A stretch of DNA of 64,000 nucleotides from Dankookia rubra (lineage in GTDB: Bacteria > Pseudomonadota > Alphaproteobacteria > Acetobacterales > Acetobacteraceae), in contig NZ_SMSJ01000015.1 in the NCBI RefSeq assembly GCF_004355005.1, forward strand, positions 1 through 64,000, written 5' to 3'. Position numbers and translations under genes: made by a program. Below are positions 52,012 through 63,892 of this stretch, in pieces; within the stretch, counting starts at the first letter, position 1, and each line of letters opens with the position of its first letter. The notes beneath the pieces are model-generated. The model saw only the letters and a list, made by a program, of their open reading frames with translations. It made no database searches and was not told where the DNA came from.

Positions 52012-52896
52012 TTAACCCTTCAGCGCCTTCACCATGGTCGAGCCCAGCGCCGCCGGGCTGTCGGCCACGTGGACGCCGGCCTGGCGCATCGCCTCGAACT
52101 TCGCCTCGGCCGTGTCCTTGCCGCCCGAGATGACCGCGCCGGCATGGCCCATGCGGCGGCCCGGCGGGGCGGTCGCGCCGGCGATGAAGCCGACCACCGG
52201 CTTGGCGTTCGGCCCCTTGTTCTCGCGCGCCAGGAACTCCGCCGCCTGGATCTCCGACTGGCCGCCGATCTCGCCGATCATGACGATCGACTTCGTCTCG
52301 GGGTCGGCGAGGAAGAGCTCCAGCACCTCGATGAAGTCGGTGCCCTTGACCGGGTCGCCGCCGATGCCGACGCAGGTGGACTGGCCGAGCTTGGCCGCGG
52401 TGGTCTGCGCCACGGCCTCGTAGGTCAGGGTGCCGGAGCGGGAGACCACGCCGACCGAGCCGCGCAGGTGGATATGGCCCGGCATGATGCCGATCTTGCA
52501 GGCATCGGGGGTGATGACGCCCGGGCAGTTCGGCCCGATCAGCCGGGACTTCGAGCCCGAGAGCGCCCGCTTCACGCGCACCATGTCGAGGACGGGGATG
52601 CCCTCGGTGATGCAGATGATCAGCGGCAGCTCGGCATCGATCGCTTCCAGGATCGCGTCCGCCGCGAAGGGCGGGGGGACGTAGATGACGCTGGCATTGG
52701 CCTGCGTCTTCTCCACGCAATCGGCCACCGTGTCGAAGACCGGCAGGCCGATATGCGTGGTGCCGCCCTTGCCCGGCGTGACGCCGCCGACATAGGTCGA
52801 GCCGTAGGCGATGCCCTGCTCGGCATGGAAGGTGCCCTGGGCCCCGGTGAAGCCCTGGGTCATGACGCGGGTATCGGCGTCGATCAGGATCGCCAT
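52012..52896 (-). CDS. sucD: Succinyl-CoA synthetase alpha subunit
   Basis: The 294-residue product has the CoA-binding Rossmann fold ([18 protein letters not shown]), the [20 protein letters not shown] region and the phosphohistidine in [13 protein letters not shown] (about residue 246). It forms succinate and GTP/ATP from succinyl-CoA with SucC. The start follows the sucC stop after 3 bases. Confidence 0.95.
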   Translation of the reverse strand: MAILIDADTRVMTQGFTGAQGTFHAEQGIAYGSTYVGGVTPGKGGTTHIGLPVFDTVADCVEKTQANASVIYVPPPFAADAILEAIDAELPLIICITEGIPVLDMVRVKRALSGSKSRLIGPNCPGVITPDACKIGIMPGHIHLRGSVGVVSRSGTLTYEAVAQTTAAKLGQSTCVGIGGDPVKGTDFIEVLELFLADPETKSIVMIGEIGGQSEIQAAEFLARENKGPNAKPVVGFIAGATAPPGRRMGHAGAVISGGKDTAEAKFEAMRQAGVHVADSPAALGSTMVKALKG

Positions 52897-52899
52897 GGC

Positions 52900-54093
52900 T
52901 CAGGCCCCCTTGACCGCGGCGACAACCTTCTGGGCCGCGTCGGCCAGGTTGTCGGCGGGGATGATGGCGAGGCCGCTATCGGCCAGGATCTTCTTGCCGA
53001 GGTCGACATTCGTGCCCTCGAGCCGCACCACCAGCGGCACGCTCAGGGTCAGCGCCTTGGTCGCCGCCACGATGCCCTCGGCGATCATGTCGCACTTGGC
53101 GATACCGCCGAAGATGTTCACCAGGATCGCCTTGACGTTGCTGTCCGAGGTGATGATGCGGAAGGCCTCGGTCACCCGCGCCGCATTGGCGGTGCCGCCG
53201 ACGTCGAGGAAGTTGGCCGGGGAGGAGCCATACAGCTTGATGATGTCCATGGTGGCCATCGCCAGGCCGGCGCCGTTCACCATGCAGCCGATCTCGCCGT
53301 CGAGCGCCACGTAGTTCAGGTCGTTCTTGACCGCCTCGAGCTCCTTCGGGTCCATCTCCGTGTCGTCGCGGAGCGCCTCGAGGTCCTTGTGGCGGAACAG
53401 CGCGTTGTCGTCGAAGGAAACCTTGGAGTCGAGCGCCACGATGTCGCCCGCGCCGGTGACGACCAGCGGGTTGATCTCGACGATGGCGCAGTCGAGCTCG
53501 ATCACCGCGCCGTAGAGCGCCGTGACGAACCTGGTGAAGGCGCCGACCTGCTTGCCGGTCAGCCCGAGCCCGAAGGCCAGCTTGCGGCAATGGAAGCCGG
53601 AGATGCCCGAGGCCGGGTCGACCGCGACCTTGAGGATCTTCTCGGGGTGGTGCTCGGCCACCTCCTCGATCTCCATGCCGCCCTCGGTCGAGGCCATCAC
53701 GGTCAGGCGGGAGGTCTCGCGGTCCACCAGCAGGCCGAGATAGAGCTCGCGCTTGATGTCGCAGCCATCCTCGACATAGACGCGGGAGACGACCTTGCCG
53801 GCCGGCCCGGTCTGCTTGGTGACCAGCGTGTGGCCGATCATCGCCGCGGCGGCGGCCTTCACGTCGGCGGCCGACTTCACCACGCGGACGCCGCCCTTGC
53901 CGTTCGGGTCGTCGGTGAAGCGGCCGGCGCCGCGGCCGCCGGCATGGATCTGCGACTTCACCACATAGACCGGCCCGGGCAGCTTGGCCGCGGCCGCCCC
54001 GGCCTCCTCCGCCGTCCAGGCCACATGACCGTCGAGCACCGTCACGCCGTAGCGGCGCAGCAGCTCCTTCGCCTGGTATTCGTGGATGTTCAT
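52900..54093 (-). CDS. sucC: Succinyl-CoA synthetase beta subunit
   Basis: The 397-residue product has the ATP-grasp N-terminal domain ([31 protein letters not shown]) and the C-terminal succinyl-CoA-binding domain ([16 protein letters not shown]). It is the nucleotide-binding half of the synthetase. The gene sits between mdh and sucD in the usual alphaproteobacterial order. Confidence 0.95.
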   Translation of the reverse strand: MNIHEYQAKELLRRYGVTVLDGHVAWTAEEAGAAAAKLPGPVYVVKSQIHAGGRGAGRFTDDPNGKGGVRVVKSAADVKAAAAAMIGHTLVTKQTGPAGKVVSRVYVEDGCDIKRELYLGLLVDRETSRLTVMASTEGGMEIEEVAEHHPEKILKVAVDPASGISGFHCRKLAFGLGLTGKQVGAFTRFVTALYGAVIELDCAIVEINPLVVTGAGDIVALDSKVSFDDNALFRHKDLEALRDDTEMDPKELEAVKNDLNYVALDGEIGCMVNGAGLAMATMDIIKLYGSSPANFLDVGGTANAARVTEAFRIITSDSNVKAILVNIFGGIAKCDMIAEGIVAATKALTLSVPLVVRLEGTNVDLGKKILADSGLAIIPADNLADAAQKVVAAVKGA

Positions 54094-54233
54094 CCGCTCA
54101 CCCTTCGCATGGGTCGGCCGGCCGGCCGGGTCGAAATCTCGGTGCCGCTCCGCGGCGGGGTGGCCAGTCTACCGGCAAGTCCCGGCCTTGGCCGGATAAA
54201 GGAAAGGCCGGGGCAGTGCCCCGGCCCCCGGTC

Positions 54234-55244
<1,011 letters not shown>

Positions 55245-55354
55245 TCAGGGCGACAAGGCACGGCGCGGGGGCGCAATTGGTGCAAATGCCCAGGGGATGC
55301 CTTGCGCGGGGTCAAATCCCGGCCGTCCGGGGGCGATCCGGCCGGGAGCCGGCA

Positions 55355-55738
55355 TCAGATCGGCATGCAGCGGACCACGTCGTCATGGCCGCGGGCGAGC
55401 GTCGCCATGGTGCCGTCCGGGCATCCGCTGGTCTGCACCAGGGCGGCCGGCGGCAGGCCCTGGGTCCAGCCGAACCGCACCGGCGCCAGGCCGGCGCCGC
55501 GGCATTGCCGCGCCTTGCGGGAACAGGCGGCGGGCGCCGCGCCGGGCCGCCAGGCGGCCTGCTGCAGCCGGGCCTGGGGCGCCTTCGCCAGGCCGGGGCG
55601 GGCTTTCGCCGGCGCGGCGGGGCCGGGCGGCGCCTTGGCCGGGGCGGCGGACCGCGCGGGATGGTGGCTGGGCGCCGTGGCCAGCGCCGGGCCGGTGGCG
55701 AGCATCAGGCCAAGCAGGGCCAGTATCGGCAGGCGCAT
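55355..55738 (-). CDS. Secreted Ala/Pro-rich hypothetical protein
   Basis: The 127-residue product has a signal peptide (MRLPILALLGLMLATGPALA) and a mature part rich in Ala, Pro and Lys, with cysteines near CSRKARQC and CPDGT, and a VRCMPI end that suggests two disulphides. Proteins of this look occur in Acetobacteraceae without known function. There is no operon partner on the same strand close by. Confidence 0.65.
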   Translation of the reverse strand: MRLPILALLGLMLATGPALATAPSHHPARSAAPAKAPPGPAAPAKARPGLAKAPQARLQQAAWRPGAAPAACSRKARQCRGAGLAPVRFGWTQGLPPAALVQTSGCPDGTMATLARGHDDVVRCMPI

Positions 55739-55811
55739 GGAGTCTCCCTTTTGGGTGGCCGCGAATCCGTGATCCTTATTGCTGAATGTTACGACGTGGT
55801 GTCAAGACGGC

Positions 55812-56972
55812 TCAGGGCAGGTGCTGCAGCGACAGGTAGTCCTGGCTCTGCATCTCCATCAGCCGGCTGGCGGTGCGTTCGAACATCGCCGCGTTCTCGC
55901 CCTGTTCGTAGAGCGAATCGGGCGGCGCCGCGGCCGAGGCGACCAGCTTGCAGCGGTGCTCGTAGAGCGCGTCGACCAGGGTGATGAAGCGCCGGGCGCG
56001 GTCGAAATTCTCCGGCCCCAGGCGGGGGATGCCGTCCAGCACCAGGGTATGGGCATGGCTCGCCAGCGTCAGGTAGTCGGCCGGGCCCAGCGGCCTGCCG
56101 CAAAGGTCGTCGAACTCCGCCCGCACCACCCCGCGCGCCTCCTCCGGCAGCTCGACCGCCCGGCCGAGCACCCGCAGGGTGCAGCGCTTGCCCTGCTTCA
56201 CCCCGGCCAGCTCGAGGAAGGCGGCGTCGAGCGCCCGTTCCGCCCGGGCGCCGAGCGGGCTGTGCCAGGTCGGCAGGCCGCGGATGCGCTCCCGCCGGTA
56301 GTCCCGCTCGGCCGCCAGCGTCAGCACGACCAGCCGCTGCTTGATGAGCGCGATGAAGGGCAGGAAGGCATCCCGCCCCGGCTTGCCCTTGAACAGGTCG
56401 TCCGGCGCGGTGTTGCTGGTCGCCACCACCACCACGCCGCGGGCGAAGAGCGCCTCGAACAGCCGGCCGAGGATCATGGCGTCGGTGATGTCGTGGACCT
56501 GGAACTCGTCGAAGCAGAGCAGCGCGGCCTCGGCGACGATGGCATCGGCCAGCGGCGGGATCGGGTCGGCCTCCCCCGGGTGGGCCTGCTTCCAGCGGTG
56601 GATGCGCTGGTGGCAATCCTGCATGAACTGGTGGAAGTGGATCCGCTGCTTGCGGGGCACCTCGGCGCAGGCGAAGAACAGGTCCATCAGCATGGACTTG
56701 CCCCGGCCGACCTCGCCGACGAGGTAGAGGCCCTGCGGGGTGCTGTTCTCCGCCTCCGGCACCGGCTTGCGGCGGAAGAAGCGGGCGAGGAAGCCGTCCG
56801 GCTCGGGCGGCTCCACCTGCGGTTCGTAGCCGCGCAGCCGGCGCCAAAGGTCCTGCAGGGTCTCCGCCGCCAGCGCCTGGGCGGGGTCGGGCTTCAGCAG
56901 GCCCTTGGCGATCCGGGCGCGGTAGGCGGGCAGCGGGCCGGCCGGCCGGAGGGCGGTGGAATTCGTGTCCAT
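55812..56972 (-). CDS. zapE: AFG1-like ATPase ZapE
   Basis: The 386-residue AAA+ protein has Walker A GEVGRGKS at 86-93, Walker B LLCFDEFQVHD at about 151-161, and the family features LYLVGEVGRGKSMLMDLFF (in pieces) and TSNTAPDDLFKG. ZapE/AFG1 proteins act in cell division and membrane-protein quality control. ATG 56972 gives the usual N-terminus; an earlier ATG is in non-homologous sequence. Confidence 0.93.
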   Translation of the reverse strand: MDTNSTALRPAGPLPAYRARIAKGLLKPDPAQALAAETLQDLWRRLRGYEPQVEPPEPDGFLARFFRRKPVPEAENSTPQGLYLVGEVGRGKSMLMDLFFACAEVPRKQRIHFHQFMQDCHQRIHRWKQAHPGEADPIPPLADAIVAEAALLCFDEFQVHDITDAMILGRLFEALFARGVVVVATSNTAPDDLFKGKPGRDAFLPFIALIKQRLVVLTLAAERDYRRERIRGLPTWHSPLGARAERALDAAFLELAGVKQGKRCTLRVLGRAVELPEEARGVVRAEFDDLCGRPLGPADYLTLASHAHTLVLDGIPRLGPENFDRARRFITLVDALYEHRCKLVASAAAPPDSLYEQGENAAMFERTASRLMEMQSQDYLSLQHLP

Positions 56973-57111
56973 CGCAGGCCGGGATAGACCCGCGCGGGGC
57001 GGCCGACAACCGGGAGCGGCCTGGCGGCGATTCGACCGGGCCTCGACGAAACCCGGCCTGCTGCAGCGGGCCTGGGCGCCTGCCGGGACCATGCTCGGGA
57101 GGGCCATCGCC

Positions 57112-57501
57112 ATGCGCCCGACCCGGGCCGCCCCTGACCCCGCCCCTGCCGCGACGACCCCCCGCCGCCGGAGCTGGCGCCCTTCCGCGCCGCGGCGGGA
57201 CGACCCCTGCCCCTGGGTCGCCGCCGCGGGCTGCCTGCGGCCCGCGGCCCTGCCCGCGCTGCGGCGGGATTTCCCCGTGCTGCCGCGGCCCGGCTACCAC
57301 CCGGTCGGCACCTTCACCCCGCGCGGCGCCTTCGCGCGCTGCTGGCCGAGGCACGGGCACACGCCCCCCGTCGGGGAGCGCCGGGTGGTGCAGGTGGCCT
57401 GGCTGCGGCACGCGGCGGCGCCGGCGCGGAAGACCAGCCGCGGCAGGCCGGCCTGGTGGCTGAAGGGGGTCTTCGGAGTTGCCCTCGGCGGCCCCGGATG
57501 A
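57112..57501 (+). pseudogene. 2OG-Fe(II) oxygenase remnant with internal deletion
   Basis: The 129-residue frame fuses an N-terminal piece (DDPCPWVAAAGCLRPAALPALRRDFPVLPRPGYHPVGTF read in parts) to a C-terminal piece (HGHTPPVGERRVVQVAWLRHAAAP then RPAWWLKGVF) of a 2-oxoglutarate oxygenase of the kind found in rhizobia and methylobacteria. The middle, with the HxD iron ligands, is missing, and the junction at RCWPRHGH seems out of frame with the N-terminal piece. Length and lost ligands make it inactive. Start ATG 57112 has GGGAGG upstream. Confidence 0.5.
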
Positions 57502-57701
57502 TAGGACTATAAGCCGCAAACGCCACCGCTTTGCCCGCCAGCAGCGGAATCCGCGGTTGAAAAATTCAAATCCTGAATTCCAAAGCCGGGAGGCGCAGCG
57601 GGGCAGGCCGGCCGCCGGGTTGCGGCCGAAGGGTCCGGATCGGCCTCAAGAATCTTCGGGCGAATTGAGCGGATTTCAGGGTTCAACCGGCTGAAATCCT
57701 G

Positions 57702-57740
57702 AAGGTCGGGGAGGGAGTGCTCGTCTCCCTCCCCGACCTT
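57702..57740. terminator. Perfect 16-bp hairpin, cytochrome gene terminator
   Basis: AAGGTCGGGGAGGGAG pairs fully with CTCCCTCCCCGACCTT around TGCTCGT, 4 bases past the cytochrome c stop on the minus strand. A second 9-bp hairpin, GGATTTCAG/CTGAAATCC at 57671-57699, lies next to it. The GGGGAGGGA arm resembles the end hairpins of the intergenic repeat family. It serves two convergent genes. Confidence 0.65.
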
Positions 57741-57744
57741 CCCG

Positions 57745-58338
57745 CTACTTCTGCCGGGCCATGTAGTAGGCCAGCGCCGCCACCTGGGCATCCGTCACGC
57801 CGTACATCACGGCGTTCATGTTGGTGTCGGTCCCGTGCCGGGTGCCGTCGCGGTAGCCGACCAGGGCATGCACCAGGTAGTCCTCCCGCTGCCCGGCCAG
57901 GCGCGGCATCTGGGCGCGGCCGCGGTAGTCCGGCAGGTGGCAGACGCCGCAGCGCAGCGTCTCCGACAGCGCCGCGCCCTCGGCCATCCGCGCCGGGTCG
58001 CCTTCGGTGCCGCCGGCGGGCGGGCCGGGGGGCAGCGACATGTAATGGGCCGCGATGTCCTCCACCTGGGCATCGGTCAGGCCCTGGGAAAGCTCGTTCA
58101 TCGGCGGCGCGATGCGGATCCGCTCCCGCAGCAGGATCAGCTGCAGGGTGATGAACTCGTCCGTATGCCCGGCGAGCGAGGGGATGTTCGGCATGCTGGA
58201 GACGCCGGCGGCGCCGTGGCAGGTGCCGCACTGGCGTTCCTGCACCAGCGCCCCGCCGCGCGCCGCGTCGCCCGCGGCCGATGCGGGCAGGAACGGGGCG
58301 GCGGCCAGCACGGCCGCCGCCAGCAGGCTTGCCCGCAT
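57745..58338 (-). CDS. Dihaem cytochrome c
   Basis: The 197-residue product has a signal peptide (MRASLLAAAVLAAAPFLPASA) and two CxxCH haem sites, CGTCH at 37-41 and CGVCH at 130-134, in a duplicated c4-type fold. Axial methionines are likely near MPNIPSL and the GMPRL-like QMPRLAG. It starts 2 bases past the stop of the upstream sugar dehydrogenase and is probably its periplasmic electron acceptor. Confidence 0.88.
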   Translation of the reverse strand: MRASLLAAAVLAAAPFLPASAAGDAARGGALVQERQCGTCHGAAGVSSMPNIPSLAGHTDEFITLQLILLRERIRIAPPMNELSQGLTDAQVEDIAAHYMSLPPGPPAGGTEGDPARMAEGAALSETLRCGVCHLPDYRGRAQMPRLAGQREDYLVHALVGYRDGTRHGTDTNMNAVMYGVTDAQVAALAYYMARQK

Positions 58339-58340
58339 CC

Positions 58341-59537
58341 TCACTTCGAATAGGTGATGCGGTAGATCGCGCCCGACTGCTCGTCCGAGACGAGCAGCGA
58401 GCCGTCCGGCAGCTGCTGCACGTCGGTCGGCCGGCCGAGGAAGCTGTTGCCCTCGAGCAGGCCGCCCATGAAGGGGCGCATGCTGGGCTTGCCCTGGGCG
58501 TCGAGCGTGACGTTCACCACGTCGTAGCCGGCCCGCTGGGTGCGGTTCCAGGAGCCGTGCCGGGCGATGAACATGGAGTTCCTGTACTCGGCCGGGAACA
58601 TGTCGCCGGTGTAGAAGCGGATGCCGAGCGCCGCGGTATGCGCGCCGAGCAGCAGCGCGGGCGGGCTGAATTCCGAGCACTGCCGGCCCTTCACGTCGGG
58701 GTCCTGCATGGTGCCCATGTGGCAATAGGGGAAGCCGAAATGCTCGCCCAAGCCGCGCACGACGCCGAGGCTGTCCTGCGGCTCGTCCTCGCCGGCCCAG
58801 TCGCGGCCGTTGTTGGTGAACCAGAGCTGCCCGGTGGCGGGGTGGTGCGCCATGCCGACGCTGTTGCGGACGCCGCGCGCCACGACCTCGCGGCCCGAGC
58901 CGTCCGGGTTGAAGCGCAGCAGCAGGGCGTGCTTGTTCTCGTCCACCGCGCAGATGTTGCAGGGCGCGCCGACCTGCATGTAGAGCTTGCCGTCCGGCCC
59001 GAAGGTGGCGAACTTCCAGCCGTGGTGCTCCTCGGTCGGCAGGCCGAAGGCGGCGGTCAGGTCGGTGGGGGTGCCGGGGGCGTCGAGCTTCCCCTCGATG
59101 CCGTCGTAGCGGAACACCTTGTTGATCGCGATGACATAGAGCGCGCCGTCCTTGAAGGCGATCCCGTTCGGCTGGGCGAGGCCGGAGGCGATCGTATGGG
59201 TCTTGCCGTCCTTCACCGCATAGACTCGGCCGATGGTGCGGGTGCCGATGAACAGCGTGCCGTTGCTGCCCAGCGCCATCATCCGCGCGCCCGGCATGCC
59301 GGAGGCGAAGAGCTCGGCCTTGAAGCCGGCGGGCAGGGTCAGCTTGCCGACCGGCACCTGGTCGGCCGGGGTCATGGTCAGCTTCGGCGCATTGGGGGCG
59401 AGGGGGGAGGCGGCCAGGCTGTCCGGCCGGCCCTGCTGCCAGCCGGGCGGCGCCGGGGCGGGGGCGGGCTGGGCCAGCGCCATGGCCGGCAGGGCCAGCG
59501 CCGCGGCCAGTCCGGCCGCGATCCATCGCTTCGTCAT
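58341..59537 (-). CDS. PQQ-dependent sugar dehydrogenase (sorbosone dehydrogenase family)
   Basis: The 398-residue product has a signal peptide (MTKRWIAAGLAAALALPAMALA) and a six-bladed beta-propeller like soluble quinoprotein glucose/sorbosone dehydrogenases: LPAGFKAELFASGMPGARMMALG, PNGIAFKDGALYV, NSVGMAHHPATGQLWFTNNGRDW and HGSWNRTQRAGYDVV. Cysteines occur in APCNICAV and CSEFSPP. It oxidises a sugar or aldehyde in the periplasm and passes electrons to the adjacent cytochrome c. The ATG at 59537 has GGGAGGAAACC before it. Confidence 0.88.
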   Translation of the reverse strand: MTKRWIAAGLAAALALPAMALAQPAPAPAPPGWQQGRPDSLAASPLAPNAPKLTMTPADQVPVGKLTLPAGFKAELFASGMPGARMMALGSNGTLFIGTRTIGRVYAVKDGKTHTIASGLAQPNGIAFKDGALYVIAINKVFRYDGIEGKLDAPGTPTDLTAAFGLPTEEHHGWKFATFGPDGKLYMQVGAPCNICAVDENKHALLLRFNPDGSGREVVARGVRNSVGMAHHPATGQLWFTNNGRDWAGEDEPQDSLGVVRGLGEHFGFPYCHMGTMQDPDVKGRQCSEFSPPALLLGAHTAALGIRFYTGDMFPAEYRNSMFIARHGSWNRTQRAGYDVVNVTLDAQGKPSMRPFMGGLLEGNSFLGRPTDVQQLPDGSLLVSDEQSGAIYRITYSK

Positions 59538-59659
59538 TCCAGGTTTCCTCCCATCGCGCCCGGGTTCCGGGCATCGGCCATGACGATGGGGGGGAGCTTG
59601 CATTTCGGCAAGGCGTTGCGCGCGGGTCTCGATCCGACCCGGGGGCGAAGGCCGCTCAC

Positions 59660-59681
59660 GACATAAAGACATGCTTATGTC
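59660..59681. promoter_or_regulatory. Inverted repeat upstream of ahcY, SahR-like operator
   Basis: GACATAA-N8-TTATGTC is a 7-bp inverted repeat, with the inner part ACATAAAGAC resembling the ACATAAAGA half-site recalled for SahR, the ArsR-type regulator of methionine-cycle genes in alphaproteobacteria. It lies about 70 bases upstream of the ahcY start. The motif is from memory and not checked; no sahR gene is in the window. Confidence 0.45.
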
Positions 59682-59750
59682 TCGCGCTTGCTGCTGGCCT
59701 CGGACCCTGGCCCGTGCTACGGGCCGCCCGACAGAATGAGGACGCAGACC

Positions 59751-61154
59751 ATGGCCGCAGCCGCCGACTACCTGGTGAAGGACCTTTCACTGGCTGATTG
59801 GGGCCGCAAGGAAATTGCCATGGCCGAGGACGAGATGCCCGGCCTGATGGCGGTGCGGCGCGAATACGGCCCGTCGCAGCCGCTGAAGGGCGCCCGCGTC
59901 GCCGGCTGCCTGCACATGACCATCCAGACCGCCGTGCTGATCGAGACGCTGAAGGCGCTCGGCGCCGATGTCCGCTGGTCCTCCTGCAACATCTTCTCGA
60001 CCCAGGACCACGCCGCGGCCGCCATTGCCGCCGCCGGCACGCCGGTCTTCGCCGTGAAGGGCGAGAGCCTGCCGGAATACTGGGACTACGTGCAGAAGAC
60101 GCTGGAGTGGCACGACGGCGGCGAGCCGAACATGCTGCTCGACGACGGCGGCGACATGACGCTGCTGGTCCACTACGGCCTGCGCGCCGAGCAGGGCGAC
60201 GTTGCCTTCCTCGACAAGGCGACGAACGAGGAGGAGGAGGTCTTCTTCGCCCTCATCAAGAAGCTGGTGCAGACCAAGCCGGGCTGGTTCGCCAGGCTCG
60301 CCAAGTCGATCCAGGGCGTCTCCGAGGAGACGACGACGGGCGTCCACCGCCTCTACATCATGGCGAAGGAAGGGAAGCTCCTCTTCCCCGCGATCAACGT
60401 GAACGACAGCGTCACCAAGTCGAAGTTCGACAACCTCTACGGCTGCCGCGAGAGCCTGGTCGACGGCATCCGGCGGGGAACCGACGTGATGATGTCGGGC
60501 AAGGTCGCCATGGTCGCGGGTTTCGGCGATGTCGGCAAGGGCAGCGCGGCGTCGCTGCGCAATGCCGGCTGCCGCGTGATGGTCAGTGAGGTCGACCCGA
60601 TCTGCGCGCTGCAGGCGGCGATGGAGGGCTACGAGGTCGTGACGATGGAGGATGCCGCGCCGCGCGCCGACATCTTCGTCACCGCGACCGGCAACGTCGA
60701 CGTCATCACCATCGACCACCTGCGCGCGATGAAGCACCGCGCCATCGTCTGCAACATCGGCCACTTCGACAGCGAGATCCAGGTCGCCGCGCTGAAGAAC
60801 TACAAGTGGACCAACGTGAAGCCGCAGGTGGACGAGGTCGAGTTCCCCGACGGCAAGCGCATCATCCTGCTGTCCGAGGGACGCCTGGTGAACCTCGGCA
60901 ACGCCACGGGACACCCGTCCTTCGTGATGTCCGCCAGCTTCACCAACCAGACCCTGGCGCAGATCGAGCTGTGGTCGAACCCCGGCAAGTACGAGAAGAA
61001 GGTCTACGTGCTGCCGAAGCACCTGGACGAGAAGGTTGCCGCCCTGCACCTGGAAAAGGTCGGCGCCAAGCTGACCAAGCTCAGCCCGCAGCAGGCCGGC
61101 TATATCGGCGTGCCCGAGGAAGGCCCCTTCAAGGCCGAGCAGTACCGCTACTGA
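59751..61154 (+). CDS. ahcY: S-adenosylhomocysteine hydrolase
   Basis: The 467-residue product breaks down S-adenosylhomocysteine to adenosine and homocysteine, keeping methyltransferases active. Motifs: the substrate-binding [20 protein letters not shown], the catalytic/NAD region [21 protein letters not shown]-binding [17 protein letters not shown], and C-terminal [25 protein letters not shown] 59751 has GAGGA 8 bases before it; an ATG 15 bases earlier is in frame but has no such site. Confidence 0.96.
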   Translation: MAAAADYLVKDLSLADWGRKEIAMAEDEMPGLMAVRREYGPSQPLKGARVAGCLHMTIQTAVLIETLKALGADVRWSSCNIFSTQDHAAAAIAAAGTPVFAVKGESLPEYWDYVQKTLEWHDGGEPNMLLDDGGDMTLLVHYGLRAEQGDVAFLDKATNEEEEVFFALIKKLVQTKPGWFARLAKSIQGVSEETTTGVHRLYIMAKEGKLLFPAINVNDSVTKSKFDNLYGCRESLVDGIRRGTDVMMSGKVAMVAGFGDVGKGSAASLRNAGCRVMVSEVDPICALQAAMEGYEVVTMEDAAPRADIFVTATGNVDVITIDHLRAMKHRAIVCNIGHFDSEIQVAALKNYKWTNVKPQVDEVEFPDGKRIILLSEGRLVNLGNATGHPSFVMSASFTNQTLAQIELWSNPGKYEKKVYVLPKHLDEKVAALHLEKVGAKLTKLSPQQAGYIGVPEEGPFKAEQYRY

Positions 61155-61196
61155 GGGATCGCGGCCCCGCCCGCGAAGTCGGGGCCGCGAGCCTTC

Positions 61197-62276
<1,080 letters not shown>

Positions 62277-62464
62277 GGTTGTTACCTCCCTGCGCCGTCG
62301 CCGGCGCGAAGGCAGGGTGCGGGGGCCGCGCCAACGGCGGCAACCGAATTCGTAACATCGGCAGGGAGCAGCATGTTGCGGTTGATGCGGCGGCGGCGTG
62401 ATCGCCGCGCCGTCGCTGGCGCGCCGCATTGCGCCGCGGTGCCGCAGCCCCATCTGGCACCGGC

Positions 62465-62878
62465 ATGATCCTCTCCGGCATCGCCCTCTTCGCCACCGCC
62501 CTGCTGCTGGGCGGCATGGTCTTCTTCGCGGTCGCCATCGCGCCGCTGGTCTTCACCCGGCTGCCGCCCGAATGGGCCGGGCGCTTCATTCGCCAGGTCT
62601 TCCCGATCTACTACCTTTGGGTGCTCGGCCTTTCGGCCGCCGCGGCCGTGGCACTGCTGCCCCTGCGCGGCTGGGACGCGCTGGCGATGGCCGCCGTCGC
62701 CGCGCTGGGCGTCTGGCTGCGGCAGGGGCTGATGCCGCGGATCAACCGGCTCTCGGATGCGGCGCAGGCCGGGGATGCGGCGGCGAAGCCCCGGTTCGAC
62801 GCGGCGCACCGGCTGAGCGTGGCGCTCAACGCGGTGCAGATCCTGGCGGCGCTGGTGGTGCTGCTGCGCTTCGCCTGA
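62465..62878 (+). CDS. DUF4149-like integral membrane protein
   Basis: The 137-residue product has four hydrophobic helices with the DUF4149/TMEM205-like pattern LLLGGMVFFAVAIAPLVFTRLPPEWAGRFIRQVFPIYY and SLFRSV-like DAAHRLSVALNAVQILAALVV. Function unknown. It starts at ATG 62465, 188 bases from the divergent TRAP gene. It converges with the LysR gene, 6 bases from its end. Confidence 0.75.
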   Translation: MILSGIALFATALLLGGMVFFAVAIAPLVFTRLPPEWAGRFIRQVFPIYYLWVLGLSAAAAVALLPLRGWDALAMAAVAALGVWLRQGLMPRINRLSDAAQAGDAAAKPRFDAAHRLSVALNAVQILAALVVLLRFA

Positions 62879-62884
62879 ACCGCT

Positions 62885-63793
62885 TCAGTCCCGCGCCTTG
62901 CGCGCTTCCTGCCGGACCAGCGCCAGGAAGTTGCGCGCCGCGGCGGAGCCGCCGTCGCGCCGCGCGACGATCGCCAGCACCGCGCGCGGCACCGCCTCCC
63001 CGGCCAGCTTCCGGTAGGCCAGGCCCTCCAGCGCGACGCGGCGGGTGGAGGCGGGGACGAGCGTGACGCCGAGCCCGGCCGCCACCAGGCTGAGCGCCGA
63101 GGTGACGCGCGGCGCCTCCTGCCCGAGCCGCGGGCTGAAGCCGGCCGCCAGGCAGCCGGCCAGCATCGCCTCGAACAGCGCGGGGCCCTGCTGCCGGGCA
63201 TAGGCGATGAAGGTCTCGCCCGCGAGCGCGGCGAGCGTCAGGGCGGGCCCGGCCTCCGCGGCCAGAGGGTGGCCGGCCGGCAGCGCCGCGACCATCGGCT
63301 CCTCCAGCAGCCGGTGCAGCACAAGCCCTTCCGGCAGCGCCGCCTCGGCGCGGAAGAAGGCGATGTCGAGCCGTCCGTCCTGCAGCCGCTCCACCAGCTC
63401 GGCCCGCAGGCATTCCTCGAGCGTCAGGGTGACCAGGGGCCAGGCCTCCCGGAAGCTCCGGATCACGCCGGGCACGAAGGGGTGGAAGGGCGCGGTGGGC
63501 GGCACGCCGACGGCAAGCCGGCCCTGCTCGCCGGCCGCGATCCGCCGCGCCGTCGCCGTCGCCGCGGCGAGCCGGGCGAGGATCGCCTGCGCCTCGCCGA
63601 GGAAGGCGAGCCCCGCCTCGGTCGGCTCCACCCCGCGCGGCCGGCGGCGCAGGAGCTGGACGCCGAGCTCGGCTTCCAGCGCCCGGATCTGCTGGCTCAG
63701 CGGCGGCTGCTGCATGCCCAGCCGCTCGGCGGCCCGGGTGACGTGCCGCTCCTCGGCGACGGCGACGAAGTAGCGGAGGTGCCGGAGTTCCAT
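62885..63793 (-). CDS. LysR-family transcriptional regulator
   Basis: The 302-residue product begins MELRHLRYFVAVAEERHVTRAAERL, with HTH MQQPPLSQQIRALEAELGVQLLRR, and an effector domain from about residue 90 (VGVPPTAPFHPFVPGVIR). This N-terminus is typical of the BenM/CatR-like LysR group that controls aromatic or organic-acid genes. It is divergent from the gene at 63893, its likely target. Effector unknown. Confidence 0.92.
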   Translation of the reverse strand: MELRHLRYFVAVAEERHVTRAAERLGMQQPPLSQQIRALEAELGVQLLRRRPRGVEPTEAGLAFLGEAQAILARLAAATATARRIAAGEQGRLAVGVPPTAPFHPFVPGVIRSFREAWPLVTLTLEECLRAELVERLQDGRLDIAFFRAEAALPEGLVLHRLLEEPMVAALPAGHPLAAEAGPALTLAALAGETFIAYARQQGPALFEAMLAGCLAAGFSPRLGQEAPRVTSALSLVAAGLGVTLVPASTRRVALEGLAYRKLAGEAVPRAVLAIVARRDGGSAAARNFLALVRQEARKARD

Positions 63794-63892
63794 GCCATAT
63801 CCGCCGCATATGGATTTCGCTGCGGGCCGATGATGGTCCGAATGCCTGGGCCGATCCATCCTGCCGGCCAGCCCCACCGGAGATCCGCCGCC

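Noticed and set aside
59540-59750. SAH or SAM riboswitch upstream of ahcY
   Set aside because: The leader is short and has only the operator-like repeat; no riboswitch-type multi-stem fold was evident by eye.
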